DNA of 6,293 nucleotides, taken from positions 1 through 6,293 of the forward strand of contig REEF01000786.1 in NCBI GenBank assembly GCA_007695205.1. Direction: 5' to 3'. Below the pieces are notes generated by a model. That model had not been told where the DNA came from, made no database searches, and worked only from the letters and a program-made list of their open reading frames with translations. Positions 1 through 6,287 of this stretch are shown here, piece by piece (positions within the stretch are counted from its first letter, which is position 1; the number at the start of each line of letters is the position of its first letter). Origin of the DNA: Planctomycetaceae bacterium (GTDB lineage: Bacteria; Planctomycetota; Planctomycetia; Pirellulales; Pirellulaceae). The translations under genes were made by a program, and so were the position numbers.

Positions 1-447
1 GCGTTAAAATGCGTCGTGTGGACATCGTTTGGAATCTCCTGTGTAAGTGCTAAACCCTAGCACACGGATTCGACAAAGCGTCCAACTGAGGCAAAACACA
101 TGTCCCCGCTGTGAAATCGTGATCGCCTTTCGGTCGACAATCGATGGGGCGTATGTAGTTGTTACACTGAAAATTTGAAAATAGTTCTACCGTCGGCTGA
201 TTGAGCTCCAACTTGCAAATTGGTCCGTCGATTTTTCGTAAGCAACGACACGCAAACTGTTTGCGCAGGCTTGCGAGAGAAACAATCGGCATCGCTATCG
301 CAGTTTGGCACGGGCTTTGCCTTAATGCTATCCTCATCGATCCAAGGCTCATGCGGGAAAGATTCCCGTAGGCACCATCTGCTGTGCGATCCGATCGGGC
401 CGACATTCGCAAAACATTAACTCGCAATTTCAAGAGGAAATTGAATC
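1..447. other. Non-coding upstream region without a convincing gene
   Basis: No reading frame here looks like a real protein. The two longest open stretches, 50-433 on the minus strand (non-ATG start, biased low-complexity composition) and 220-420 on the plus strand, show no domain, signal peptide or suitable ribosome site. All three plus-strand frames are closed soon after position 1 (stops at 5-7, 49-51 and 58-60), so at most a few codons of an upstream plus-strand gene could be present. A small perfect hairpin is visible at 47-63 (GTGCTA, loop AACCC, TAGCAC) with no T-run after it on either strand. The stretch around 150-240 looks more AT-rich than the genes and may hold the promoter of the downstream gene, but I could not choose a convincing -35/-10 pair. 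Confidence 0.6.
432..438 (+). promoter_or_regulatory. Shine-Dalgarno site of the ATP-grasp-like gene
   Basis: AAGAGGA lies 9 bases before the ATG at 448. It is the strongest ribosome-binding site in the window and fixes that start. The other two genes have only weak or ambiguous sites. Confidence 0.75.
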
Positions 448-1929
448 ATGTCAACGATTGACCCGTTTCAACTGAGTTTCGAAACCGTTGTCGCCGCCTC
501 TCCGATGCTCGGTCACCGGCTCGAAAATCGCGCCTCGATCCGTCAGCGTCAGGACGCTTCGATGCTCGAAGCGTGGCAAGAGTCGAGTACCCTGCCACTT
601 CGCTCCGCAGCCCAACAAGACGCGTTCGTCGTTGCCCCTTTGGACGTGTTGGTTTCTCGCGAGGACGGCCGGGCACAATTTCACATAATCGAACTCAATG
701 GGACCGGCATCGGCGGCGTTTCGAACATGCCCAAGTCGGTCGTTACCGCAGTGGCCGCCAGCCTGCGACGCGTCGCCCGCTCGAGCTGGACGCCCGATTC
801 GGTGCTGTTGCTTCCGGTCTCCGGCAAAGAATGCAACGAATCGCCGCGATTGAACAAGTTGATGCATGAAAAGTTAATCTTTGCCGAAGCGATGCAAAGC
901 GGTTTGGCTGATGCCGGTGGACAAGCCGACATCGTGACCTTGGCCGGTCTGGACAATGGCAACCAAACGTTTCGCGAAGGGGCATCGGCGGTGGTTATCG
1001 GCTACATCAAAGATTTGCTCGACGCCTGCGAGGTCGGTGTTGACGGACGGGTGTACCTGCACGGCCGTCAAGTCAGCGGTGCGGTCAACGACCGTTTCTG
1101 CTTGAACTTGATCAGCAAGTTCAAGGGCAAGATCGATATGAAGCAGTTCACCCCGATCAACGGGACATACCTCGCCGGAGGCGACAAGGGGGCGGCTTAC
1201 TCGCTGTTGGATGAACACTTGGTTCACCAGCCGAGTGGGTCGTTCCCATCGAGGGTCAATTATGCCCATGCGACAAATCGTGCCGAACTGATCTCGACAG
1301 TGCTTCGCTGGTTGCGATTGGGACGTCGTCCGGTGATCAAGCCGCACGGCACCGGGATCGGGCACGGCATCGAGTTCTTCCTCGATCGCAACGAATCCGA
1401 AGCGTCGGTAATCCGCCGGATCGATGAATCGCTGCGAGTCACGGAGGAGTACTACGCGGCAGTCGGCGGCGCACTGCCCTACACGATTTGTGAGTTCATC
1501 GATTCGGACGTGATCGAGGCCCCGGAGCATCGGCTCGAAGGGCATAAGTACGAACTTCGGATCGTCGTCTACCGAGACGGGTTGTCGCTGAAGGCTTGCC
1601 CCACGATCGCCAAGGTGGCCAGCACGCGGTTTGATGCCGAGCACGCTGGACGCGAGAACCTGATCAATAACATCACGAATTCATCGGTCACCACGAAGTC
1701 CGATGGCACCGAGTATATGTTGCCGCTGTGCTGCGAAGAGACGTTGCGGATCTTGGGGATCAGCAATAGCGAGATGGACGAGTTGTGTCGGGTGGCGACG
1801 CAGTACGTGCGACACGCGATCGACGAAATCCCACGGATGGAATCCCGCATGGACGGCGGTCATCGCGCCGATTGGAGCGATGTTCCCGCGCCAGTGCGAC
1901 AGCGAATGGTGAGTCTGAATGCCGCATGA
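448..1929 (+). CDS. ATP-grasp-like protein, possibly circularly permuted; substrate unknown
   Basis: This 493-residue protein has a clear Shine-Dalgarno site before its ATG. It has no signal peptide or membrane segment, so it is probably cytoplasmic. The C-terminal half looks like an ATP-grasp fold: VIKPHGTGIGHG at 296-307 (K298 plus glycine-rich loop for ATP), a hydrophobic strand ending in CEFID (348-352, E349 as adenine/hinge residue), YELRIVVY at 368-375, similar to the strand of tubulin-tyrosine-ligase-like enzymes, and NNITNSS at 407-413, which resembles their LTN motif. A conventional ATP-grasp ends with an E-x-N metal motif. I see none there, but HIIELNGTGIGG at 79-90 (E82, N84) fits it and precedes the lysine loop, as in circularly permuted ATP-grasp enzymes such as glutathionylspermidine synthetase. 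From the family one would expect carboxylate-amine or similar ligation using ATP, but no substrate can be named. The fold is likely; the permuted assignment is inference. The next gene is 136 bp downstream. Confidence 0.8.
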   Translation: MSTIDPFQLSFETVVAASPMLGHRLENRASIRQRQDASMLEAWQESSTLPLRSAAQQDAFVVAPLDVLVSREDGRAQFHIIELNGTGIGGVSNMPKSVVTAVAASLRRVARSSWTPDSVLLLPVSGKECNESPRLNKLMHEKLIFAEAMQSGLADAGGQADIVTLAGLDNGNQTFREGASAVVIGYIKDLLDACEVGVDGRVYLHGRQVSGAVNDRFCLNLISKFKGKIDMKQFTPINGTYLAGGDKGAAYSLLDEHLVHQPSGSFPSRVNYAHATNRAELISTVLRWLRLGRRPVIKPHGTGIGHGIEFFLDRNESEASVIRRIDESLRVTEEYYAAVGGALPYTICEFIDSDVIEAPEHRLEGHKYELRIVVYRDGLSLKACPTIAKVASTRFDAEHAGRENLINNITNSSVTTKSDGTEYMLPLCCEETLRILGISNSEMDELCRVATQYVRHAIDEIPRMESRMDGGHRADWSDVPAPVRQRMVSLNAA

Positions 1930-1936
1930 ACCGTCG

Positions 1937-1956
1937 TAACCCGTGGTAACCCGTGG
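1937..1956. repeat. Tandem 10-bp direct repeat after the ATP-grasp-like gene
   Basis: TAACCCGTGG occurs twice head to tail (1937-1946 and 1947-1956), starting 8 bases after the stop codon. Two copies are too few to show function; this may be the edge of a dispersed repeat or a simple slippage duplication. Confidence 0.6.
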
Positions 1957-1959
1957 GGA

Positions 1960-1979
1960 CACCGCGCTGGCAAGCGGTG
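1960..1979. other. Small hairpin in the gap before the AsmA-like gene
   Basis: CACCGC (1960-1965) and GCGGTG (1974-1979) form a perfect 6-bp stem around an 8-base loop. No T-run follows, so it is not a standard intrinsic terminator, although a weak or Rho-assisted 3' end for the preceding gene is possible. Confidence 0.35.
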
Positions 1980-1984
1980 ATTGC

Positions 1985-2001
1985 CCACGACATTGACGTG
2001 G
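1985..2001. promoter_or_regulatory. Hyphenated 17-bp dyad, possible operator
   Basis: CCACGACATTGACGTGG has perfect 5-bp arms (CCACG/CGTGG) and symmetric CA/TG positions inside. It overlaps the TTGACG hexamer at 1993-1998, the best -35 candidate of the gap, so a binding protein here could affect transcription of the AsmA-like gene. This rests on sequence shape only; such dyads also occur by chance. Confidence 0.25.
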
Positions 2002-2022
2002 TCGGTTCAGACAGCCTATTGC
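1993..2022 (+). promoter_or_regulatory. Weak sigma70-like promoter candidate for the AsmA-like gene
   Basis: TTGACG (1993-1998) matches five of six bases of the -35 consensus. TATTGC (2017-2022), after an 18-base spacer, matches only three of six of the -10 consensus. The position, 43 bases before the ATG at 2066, is suitable. Planctomycete promoters are poorly defined, so this is only a candidate. Confidence 0.2.
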
Positions 2023-2065
2023 AATACGGGTCAATGACGAACAGCGATCCATTTTTAGAAAAACG

Positions 2066-5000
2066 ATGCCCGTGGATAATGCCGGTTCGACTCGTCGCAG
2101 CAAACGCCGCAGTGAGAGCCTATCCGAAAAGGGGTCTGACCCTCTCCGGCGAGGCCAAAAAAACAATGAAATCGACTCGCCTCCAAAGGGTCAGACCCCT
2201 TTTCGGATAGGCTCTAAGCGACTGCGTCGTGCTGTGCTGGGTTGTTGCGTCGGTTTACTGGTCGCCGTGGTGATGCGCAACTGGATTGCCCGACAGGCAA
2301 TTGAACGCCTGGGTAGCCACTGGCTGGGAGCCCCCATCACGCTTCAGTGGGTCGATGTCGGTCTGCCTTGGATCAGGATCGAGGGGTTGCGGATTGCCGA
2401 GCAAGGCGATTGCGACGAAACATTGCTGACGGTCCAGCGGATCGCCATCACGGCGTCGATTGAGCAGGGTTGGCGTGAGGGCGTTTGGTTACGAGCCGTT
2501 CGAATCGATCAGCCGACGCTTCGATTGCGGTTGACGCAAGATGGTGGCCTGATCAGCCGGTTGCCGCCTTTGCCTGGTACGAGTTCGACGCCGCGAGATC
2601 GCCCGTTTCCGTTGGCACTGCTGAATCTTCAAGGTGGGAGACTGGTGGTCGAGCAGGCTGGCACGGTGGACGAAGTGGCCAGCGGACTGGAGCTGCAGGT
2701 TGTCGGCGGCCGCGAGATCGCCCTCCAGGCCAAACTGGCGCAAGTGCTCGGCGGCCAGTTGCGTTTGCAGGCCAAAGTCTCTGCGGACGAACCCGATCCG
2801 ATGGCCAAGATCGATTGGAATGTCGCTGGTGTCCAGCTCGGGCGTCTGCGACAGCCGTTGGGTTTAGAAACGCTGCAGGGCGAGGTTGACCTGCGCGGCT
2901 CAGCCGCCGTTCGGCTGCCGCAGCTTGCCGACATCGAGGCTTGGCAAGCGTTCGCAGACGTCGAGCTGCGCCAGTGCGGCAGTGACGGTTGGCAACTCGC
3001 CGATACGACTGCGAGTTTCCGAGTTGCCGACGGGGCTGTGCGGTCGTCGATCCCTGTCGATATCGAGTCGGCTTCACGGGAAATCGCCGGCCGCGCCGAA
3101 CTGGACGCCGTCGTCGGACTTCAAGAAGGCCGCGACCTAGTGGTCCGCATCACTTCCCGCCTCCAGTTGCAGCACCAGGTTGCGTCTGGCTCGGCAAGCT
3201 CCCCGGGTCATACCGGTGGGACGTTTTCATTGCGGCTGGATGCCACGGTGCCGCGCGAGTCGATCCTGAGTGCCGAGTCGTGGAATGCCAACTGGATACT
3301 CAATGGCCACCACTTGCGGATCGCCAACGAACAGCTCGACGATTTCCAGTGCCCTGGCCGGGTGACGCAAGGGCGACTGGAGATCCCGGAGTTTACGATC
3401 GTGTGGCGCGACATGTCGTGCCGGATTGGGGCCAGTGGCCAGTTCAACCCGGTCGCGAATCTCGGCTGCTATTTTCGCGCCGAGCCGCTCAATTTGGCCG
3501 ACGTCGCCAAGCTCGCTGAACACTATTCGCAGGCGCCGCTTCCGTTGGATGGCCAAGCCGAGTTGAAAGGCCACGTTCGGCTGGGGGTTACCGGCGACTG
3601 GACGGCCCAAGGCGATGTACAACTGCGCCGCACACGGTATCAGGCTCGACCACTCGGTGATGCGTCACTGAACTGGCAGGCCAGCCGTGACGGGGTCAAA
3701 CTGACCAGCGAGTCCGTTGATTTCTTAGGCGGTTCGTACGAGCTCGCTGCCCAGTTGCAAGAGCTTGACTGGACGCGAGCGACCGTCACCGCGCAGGCTG
3801 AAAACATTCAATTAAAGCGGCTTGTCGAAGTGGCTCGCCTGAACGTCGCTGCGAGCGGAACGCTGGCGGGCCAAGTCCGATTGAGTTCACTGGGCGACTG
3901 GTCCACCCTGTCCGCCGTCGGCCAAATGCAGGGCGAAAAGCTTCGAATCGCCGGACTGCCCGTCACACTCGGCCACAACGAATTGCTAGTCCGCGATGGC
4001 AAGCTGGTGGCCCAAGTGGTCGGTGAATGCTGTGAGGGCAAGGCGCAATGCGCCGCCACCGCGGTCCTCGCTGAATTGGTCGATTTTGCCAACAGTGAAT
4101 CGCCACCAACGCTGGACTCGTTGCCGTTTCGGGCCACTGCAACACTGAGCGGCGTTTCGCTGGGGCGCTTGGCCGACGGCCTGTTCGCATCGCGAAATCA
4201 CCAAAGGATCGGCGGCCGTCTGAGTGCCAGTTTTGTCCGGGATACTCAGTTGATCGCCGACTCGCAATTGGGCATCGGCAGCATCACCGTTGAACACCTC
4301 AGCTCGGGTGCCCTGCGCGTTTCCGACAGAATCCACGCCACGGTCGCCGTGCGTTCGGATCGCTTGCGGCTGGAAAAGCTTGACGGGCGTTTGGTCGACG
4401 GGCAATTGCAGGGGCAGGGCGAACTGGAACTGCGCCATGGCCGCCCGCGAGGTCGCCTGAACGTTGTCGCAGACCGTGTCAACCTACGCCGCGCCAGCTC
4501 GGCCTGGCAATCGCTAGCGGCATCCGGAACGGCGAGTATCAGCGTGCAAGCAAAACTCGATGGCAACATGACAGGCCGGGCCGACCTCAGCGTGGATAAC
4601 GCGGCGGTGTCCAACCTGCTGGTTCGCCATGCCCGCGTGCCGATCGATTGGGATTATTCGCCCCGCTCTGCGACCATGCGCTGGAACTGCCGAGGCGCAA
4701 CAATCGAACTGGGCGGCGGCAAAGCCTTGCTCACCAGCCGCGGTGATTTCGCGGGCGGCCTGTCGACGCAAACGTTGATTCGCCTGAACCGTATCGATAC
4801 CGCAAAGTTATTGCAAACCAGTTCGCTGGGGCTGGGTGTGATCGATGGCCAAGTCACGATCAATGCTCGCAAAGCAACCAGCGTTGATCAGTTACAGGGC
4901 AAGTTCGATCTCGATTTGACTAAGGTCCAACCGTTACAGGTTCCGATACTAGATAAACTCCCCCAGATGATACAACTCCCCGAGTTGTTACAAACAGACA

Positions 5001-5428
5001 CCGTAGATGATGGCGGATATCTGTATGGTAGTTTCGGTGGGGGCACCGTGCGATTGGAGCAGTTGGCCCTGTGGCAAAACCGAATTCAAATATTGGCCGA
5101 AGGCCAAGCGACACTTGCAGGCCGGTTAAACTTCATGGTCACGGCCAGCACGCTGCGTGGTGGCCCGGCGGACCAGTGGTTAGCGTTGGCCCAATCGCCG
5201 CTGATGCTCGCTGCCCCGGCTCCAGTGGCGCTGTTGGCTCAGGCCAACGAAATCTTGAAGAACCGAGTCGTCCATGTTGCGGTCGGTGGCACCGCGACTC
5301 GGCCGGTCCTGCAACTGCAACCGGCTCGTCAGTTGGCACAGCAGGCACTGCGTTTCTTTATCCGCGGCGCAACCGGTGCTCAGCTAGCCGACGCTGCGGA
5401 TTGGAACCAGCGTCCAAGGCGGCGGTGA
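2066..5428 (+). CDS. AsmA/TamB-like envelope protein, 1120 aa, with repeat-encoded N-terminal insert
   Basis: This is a long, single-anchor envelope protein. Residues 51-55 (KRLRR) precede a hydrophobic helix at about 56-70, giving a short cytoplasmic tail and a large extracytoplasmic domain. The part after the helix is AsmA-like: ARQAIERLG..., then GLPWIRIEGLRIAE (99-112) and LRAVRIDQPTLRLRL (142-156), followed by long runs of alternating beta strands. The C-terminal part (about 953-1095) has the typical AsmA end, with a helix DKLPQMIQLPELL (963-975), GSFGGGTVRLEQL (988-1000) and VVHVAVGGTATRPVLQLQP (1068-1086). AsmA-type proteins are long grooved proteins linked to phospholipid transport or outer-membrane homeostasis; the exact job here is unknown.

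Residues 17-50 are encoded by a palindromic repeat. I kept ATG 2066 because between it and the membrane helix the only other ATG/GTG/TTG is GTG 2072; a start at GTG 2234 or ATG 2270 would lose the basic residues. No good Shine-Dalgarno site precedes 2066. The end overlaps the next gene, which suggests coupling. Confidence 0.85.
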   Translation: MPVDNAGSTRRSKRRSESLSEKGSDPLRRGQKNNEIDSPPKGQTPFRIGSKRLRRAVLGCCVGLLVAVVMRNWIARQAIERLGSHWLGAPITLQWVDVGLPWIRIEGLRIAEQGDCDETLLTVQRIAITASIEQGWREGVWLRAVRIDQPTLRLRLTQDGGLISRLPPLPGTSSTPRDRPFPLALLNLQGGRLVVEQAGTVDEVASGLELQVVGGREIALQAKLAQVLGGQLRLQAKVSADEPDPMAKIDWNVAGVQLGRLRQPLGLETLQGEVDLRGSAAVRLPQLADIEAWQAFADVELRQCGSDGWQLADTTASFRVADGAVRSSIPVDIESASREIAGRAELDAVVGLQEGRDLVVRITSRLQLQHQVASGSASSPGHTGGTFSLRLDATVPRESILSAESWNANWILNGHHLRIANEQLDDFQCPGRVTQGRLEIPEFTIVWRDMSCRIGASGQFNPVANLGCYFRAEPLNLADVAKLAEHYSQAPLPLDGQAELKGHVRLGVTGDWTAQGDVQLRRTRYQARPLGDASLNWQASRDGVKLTSESVDFLGGSYELAAQLQELDWTRATVTAQAENIQLKRLVEVARLNVAASGTLAGQVRLSSLGDWSTLSAVGQMQGEKLRIAGLPVTLGHNELLVRDGKLVAQVVGECCEGKAQCAATAVLAELVDFANSESPPTLDSLPFRATATLSGVSLGRLADGLFASRNHQRIGGRLSASFVRDTQLIADSQLGIGSITVEHLSSGALRVSDRIHATVAVRSDRLRLEKLDGRLVDGQLQGQGELELRHGRPRGRLNVVADRVNLRRASSAWQSLAASGTASISVQAKLDGNMTGRADLSVDNAAVSNLLVRHARVPIDWDYSPRSATMRWNCRGATIELGGGKALLTSRGDFAGGLSTQTLIRLNRIDTAKLLQTSSLGLGVIDGQVTINARKATSVDQLQGKFDLDLTKVQPLQVPILDKLPQMIQLPELLQTDTVDDGGYLYGSFGGGTVRLEQLALWQNRIQILAEGQATLAGRLNFMVTASTLRGGPADQWLALAQSPLMLAAPAPVALLAQANEILKNRVVHVAVGGTATRPVLQLQPARQLAQQALRFFIRGATGAQLADAADWNQRPRRR
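2115..2215. repeat. REP/MITE-like palindromic element with 29-bp perfect arms, inside the AsmA-like gene
   Basis: Arms 2115-2143 and 2187-2215 are perfect reverse complements (29 bp), separated by 43 bases. The outer end reads AGAGCCTATCCGAAAA. Each arm also carries its own small palindrome, GGGTC-T-GACCC at 2132-2142 and GGGTC-A-GACCC at 2188-2198. Inside the loop GGCGAG (2148-2153) can pair with CTCGCC (2176-2181), extending the fold. Two inverted copies of a palindromic unit form a BIME-like arrangement, the class of element moved by RAYT-type (IS200-related tyrosine) transposases. From memory, GGGTC-x-GACCC units of this kind are frequent in planctomycetes; this was not searched. It encodes no transposase, and no other copy was seen in the window. 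It lies 49 bases after the start codon and only one forward frame crosses it without a stop, the one used by the gene. No clear target duplication is seen. Confidence 0.85.
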
Positions 5429-6231
5429 TCCTGGCGATACTGGTCGTCTCGCTGGCGGGATGCCGTACTGCGTCGAAGCTCGGCCTGCCCGTCTCGCATG
5501 GCAATCACGGGCTGCTCAAGGGGGCCGACCAGGCACGTCGCCTGGCGGGAAACGCCCCACGACTGCCAACCGAGTTAGCCAAAGTCGCTCTGCCGTCGCA
5601 TCGCATCGAAGCGGGAGACGTGTTGGTGGTGGAGCCGAGCGATTTCAATTGCCCGGTGCGATTCCCCAGTGACCAGACGGTTCAACAAGACGGAACGATC
5701 GATCTGGGCAGTTACGGCCGGCTGCAAGTCGTTGGCAAGACAATCGAAGACATTCAAGGTGAGATCCAACTTGCCGTCGCTCGCGTGGAATCCGACAAAC
5801 GCCAGCGGACGACACGACTGGCGTCTCACCGCCCCGATCATGACGATTTCGACCCGGCAGTCGATGCGGATGTTTCGGTACGTTTGGTCAGCCGCGAAGG
5901 CGGCGCGTACTACGTCATGGGCGACGTCAACGCCCCGGGGGCCTATTCACTCAACGGCCACGAAACCGTGCTCGATGCTTTGATCGCCGCCGGCGGCCTG
6001 TGCAGCCGTGCAAACGATCGCAAAATCATCCTCACGCGGCCATGCCACGACGGCCAACCGTTGATCTTGCCGGTTCGCTACCAACAGATTGTCCAACTTG
6101 GCGAAGTTTCGACCAACTATCAACTGTTGCCAGGCGACCGGATCTATGTCCCCAGTTTGACCCTGTGGGAGGACATCAAGCAAACGCTGCACCTGGCCGG
6201 CGATGGCGAAACGGCGACCAAGCGAGATTAG
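5401..6231 (+). CDS. Wza-like polysaccharide-export lipoprotein (PES + SLBB)
   Basis: From TTG 5401 this is a 276-residue protein. It begins with a lipoprotein signal: K6, a hydrophobic stretch AAVILAILVVS and lipobox LAGC with lipidated cysteine C21. Next comes a polysaccharide-export (PES) domain, HRIEAGDVLVVEP (67-79) to DGTIDLGSYGRLQVVGKTIE (97-116), then a single SLBB domain, YYVMGDVNAPGAYSLNG (170-186), ETVLDALIAAGGL (188-200) and the closing LLPGDRIYVPS (242-252). Such proteins form or gate the outer-membrane exit for exopolysaccharide or capsule. It is shorter than E. coli Wza and I see no C-terminal amphipathic membrane helix, so it may need a separate outer-membrane partner.

The linker between the domains (about 130-157) is unusually polar and contains RPDHDDFDP. 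The start is uncertain. GTG 5425 has AAGG 5 bases upstream and overlaps the previous stop as GTGA, but gives a signal peptide without a positive charge, so I prefer TTG 5401. The frame stays open back to 5071 inside the previous gene, without gene-like content. Confidence 0.87.
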   Translation: MEPASKAAVILAILVVSLAGCRTASKLGLPVSHGNHGLLKGADQARRLAGNAPRLPTELAKVALPSHRIEAGDVLVVEPSDFNCPVRFPSDQTVQQDGTIDLGSYGRLQVVGKTIEDIQGEIQLAVARVESDKRQRTTRLASHRPDHDDFDPAVDADVSVRLVSREGGAYYVMGDVNAPGAYSLNGHETVLDALIAAGGLCSRANDRKIILTRPCHDGQPLILPVRYQQIVQLGEVSTNYQLLPGDRIYVPSLTLWEDIKQTLHLAGDGETATKRD

Positions 6232-6233
6232 TC

Positions 6234-6287
6234 GTTGCCCGTGCCCGAATGAAAGGGCTAACACGGATCATGCAGGGCAACCTTTTT
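6234..6287 (+). terminator. Possible intrinsic terminator after the export lipoprotein gene
   Basis: GTTGCCC (6234-6240) and GGGCAAC (6275-6281) form a perfect 7-bp stem, followed by C and T5 (6283-6287). The 34-base loop contains a second small hairpin, GCCC (6243-6246) with GGGC (6255-6258). The first arm begins 3 bases after the stop codon. The loop is longer than usual, and the same bases are an open reading frame, so the call is only moderate. Confidence 0.4.

Noticed and set aside
47..63. Hairpin GTGCTA-AACCC-TAGCAC as a terminator of an upstream gene
   Set aside because: The stem is only 6 bp with modest GC and no T-run follows on either strand.
159..187. TTGTTA with TAGTTC 17 bases later as promoter of the ATP-grasp-like gene
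   Set aside because: The -10 match is poor and several equally weak pairs exist in this AT-richer stretch, so none can be singled out.
50..433. 127-codon minus-strand open frame in the upstream region
   Set aside because: It has a non-ATG start and no ribosome site, domain or coherent secondary-structure pattern; most likely chance.
874..1644. 256-codon open frame on the minus strand opposite the ATP-grasp-like gene
   Set aside because: It is a shadow of the real gene in GC-rich DNA: no ribosome site, no recognisable domain, and the plus-strand frame has clear ATP-grasp motifs.
1953..2210. 85-codon plus-strand frame ending inside the palindromic element
   Set aside because: Its last part is the repeat read in another frame and it stops in the right arm. 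It matters only as the possible pre-insertion start of the AsmA-like gene (ATG 2034), not as its own gene.
2115..2215. Palindromic element as a transcription terminator or CRISPR repeat pair
   Set aside because: No T-run follows the stem and it lies inside a coding frame. There are only two arms, in inverted rather than direct orientation, so it is not a CRISPR array.
5071..5400. Long upstream extension of the export lipoprotein frame
   Set aside because: It overlaps the conserved C-terminus of the AsmA-like protein, would bury the lipoprotein signal in the middle of the protein and has no export-family sequence.
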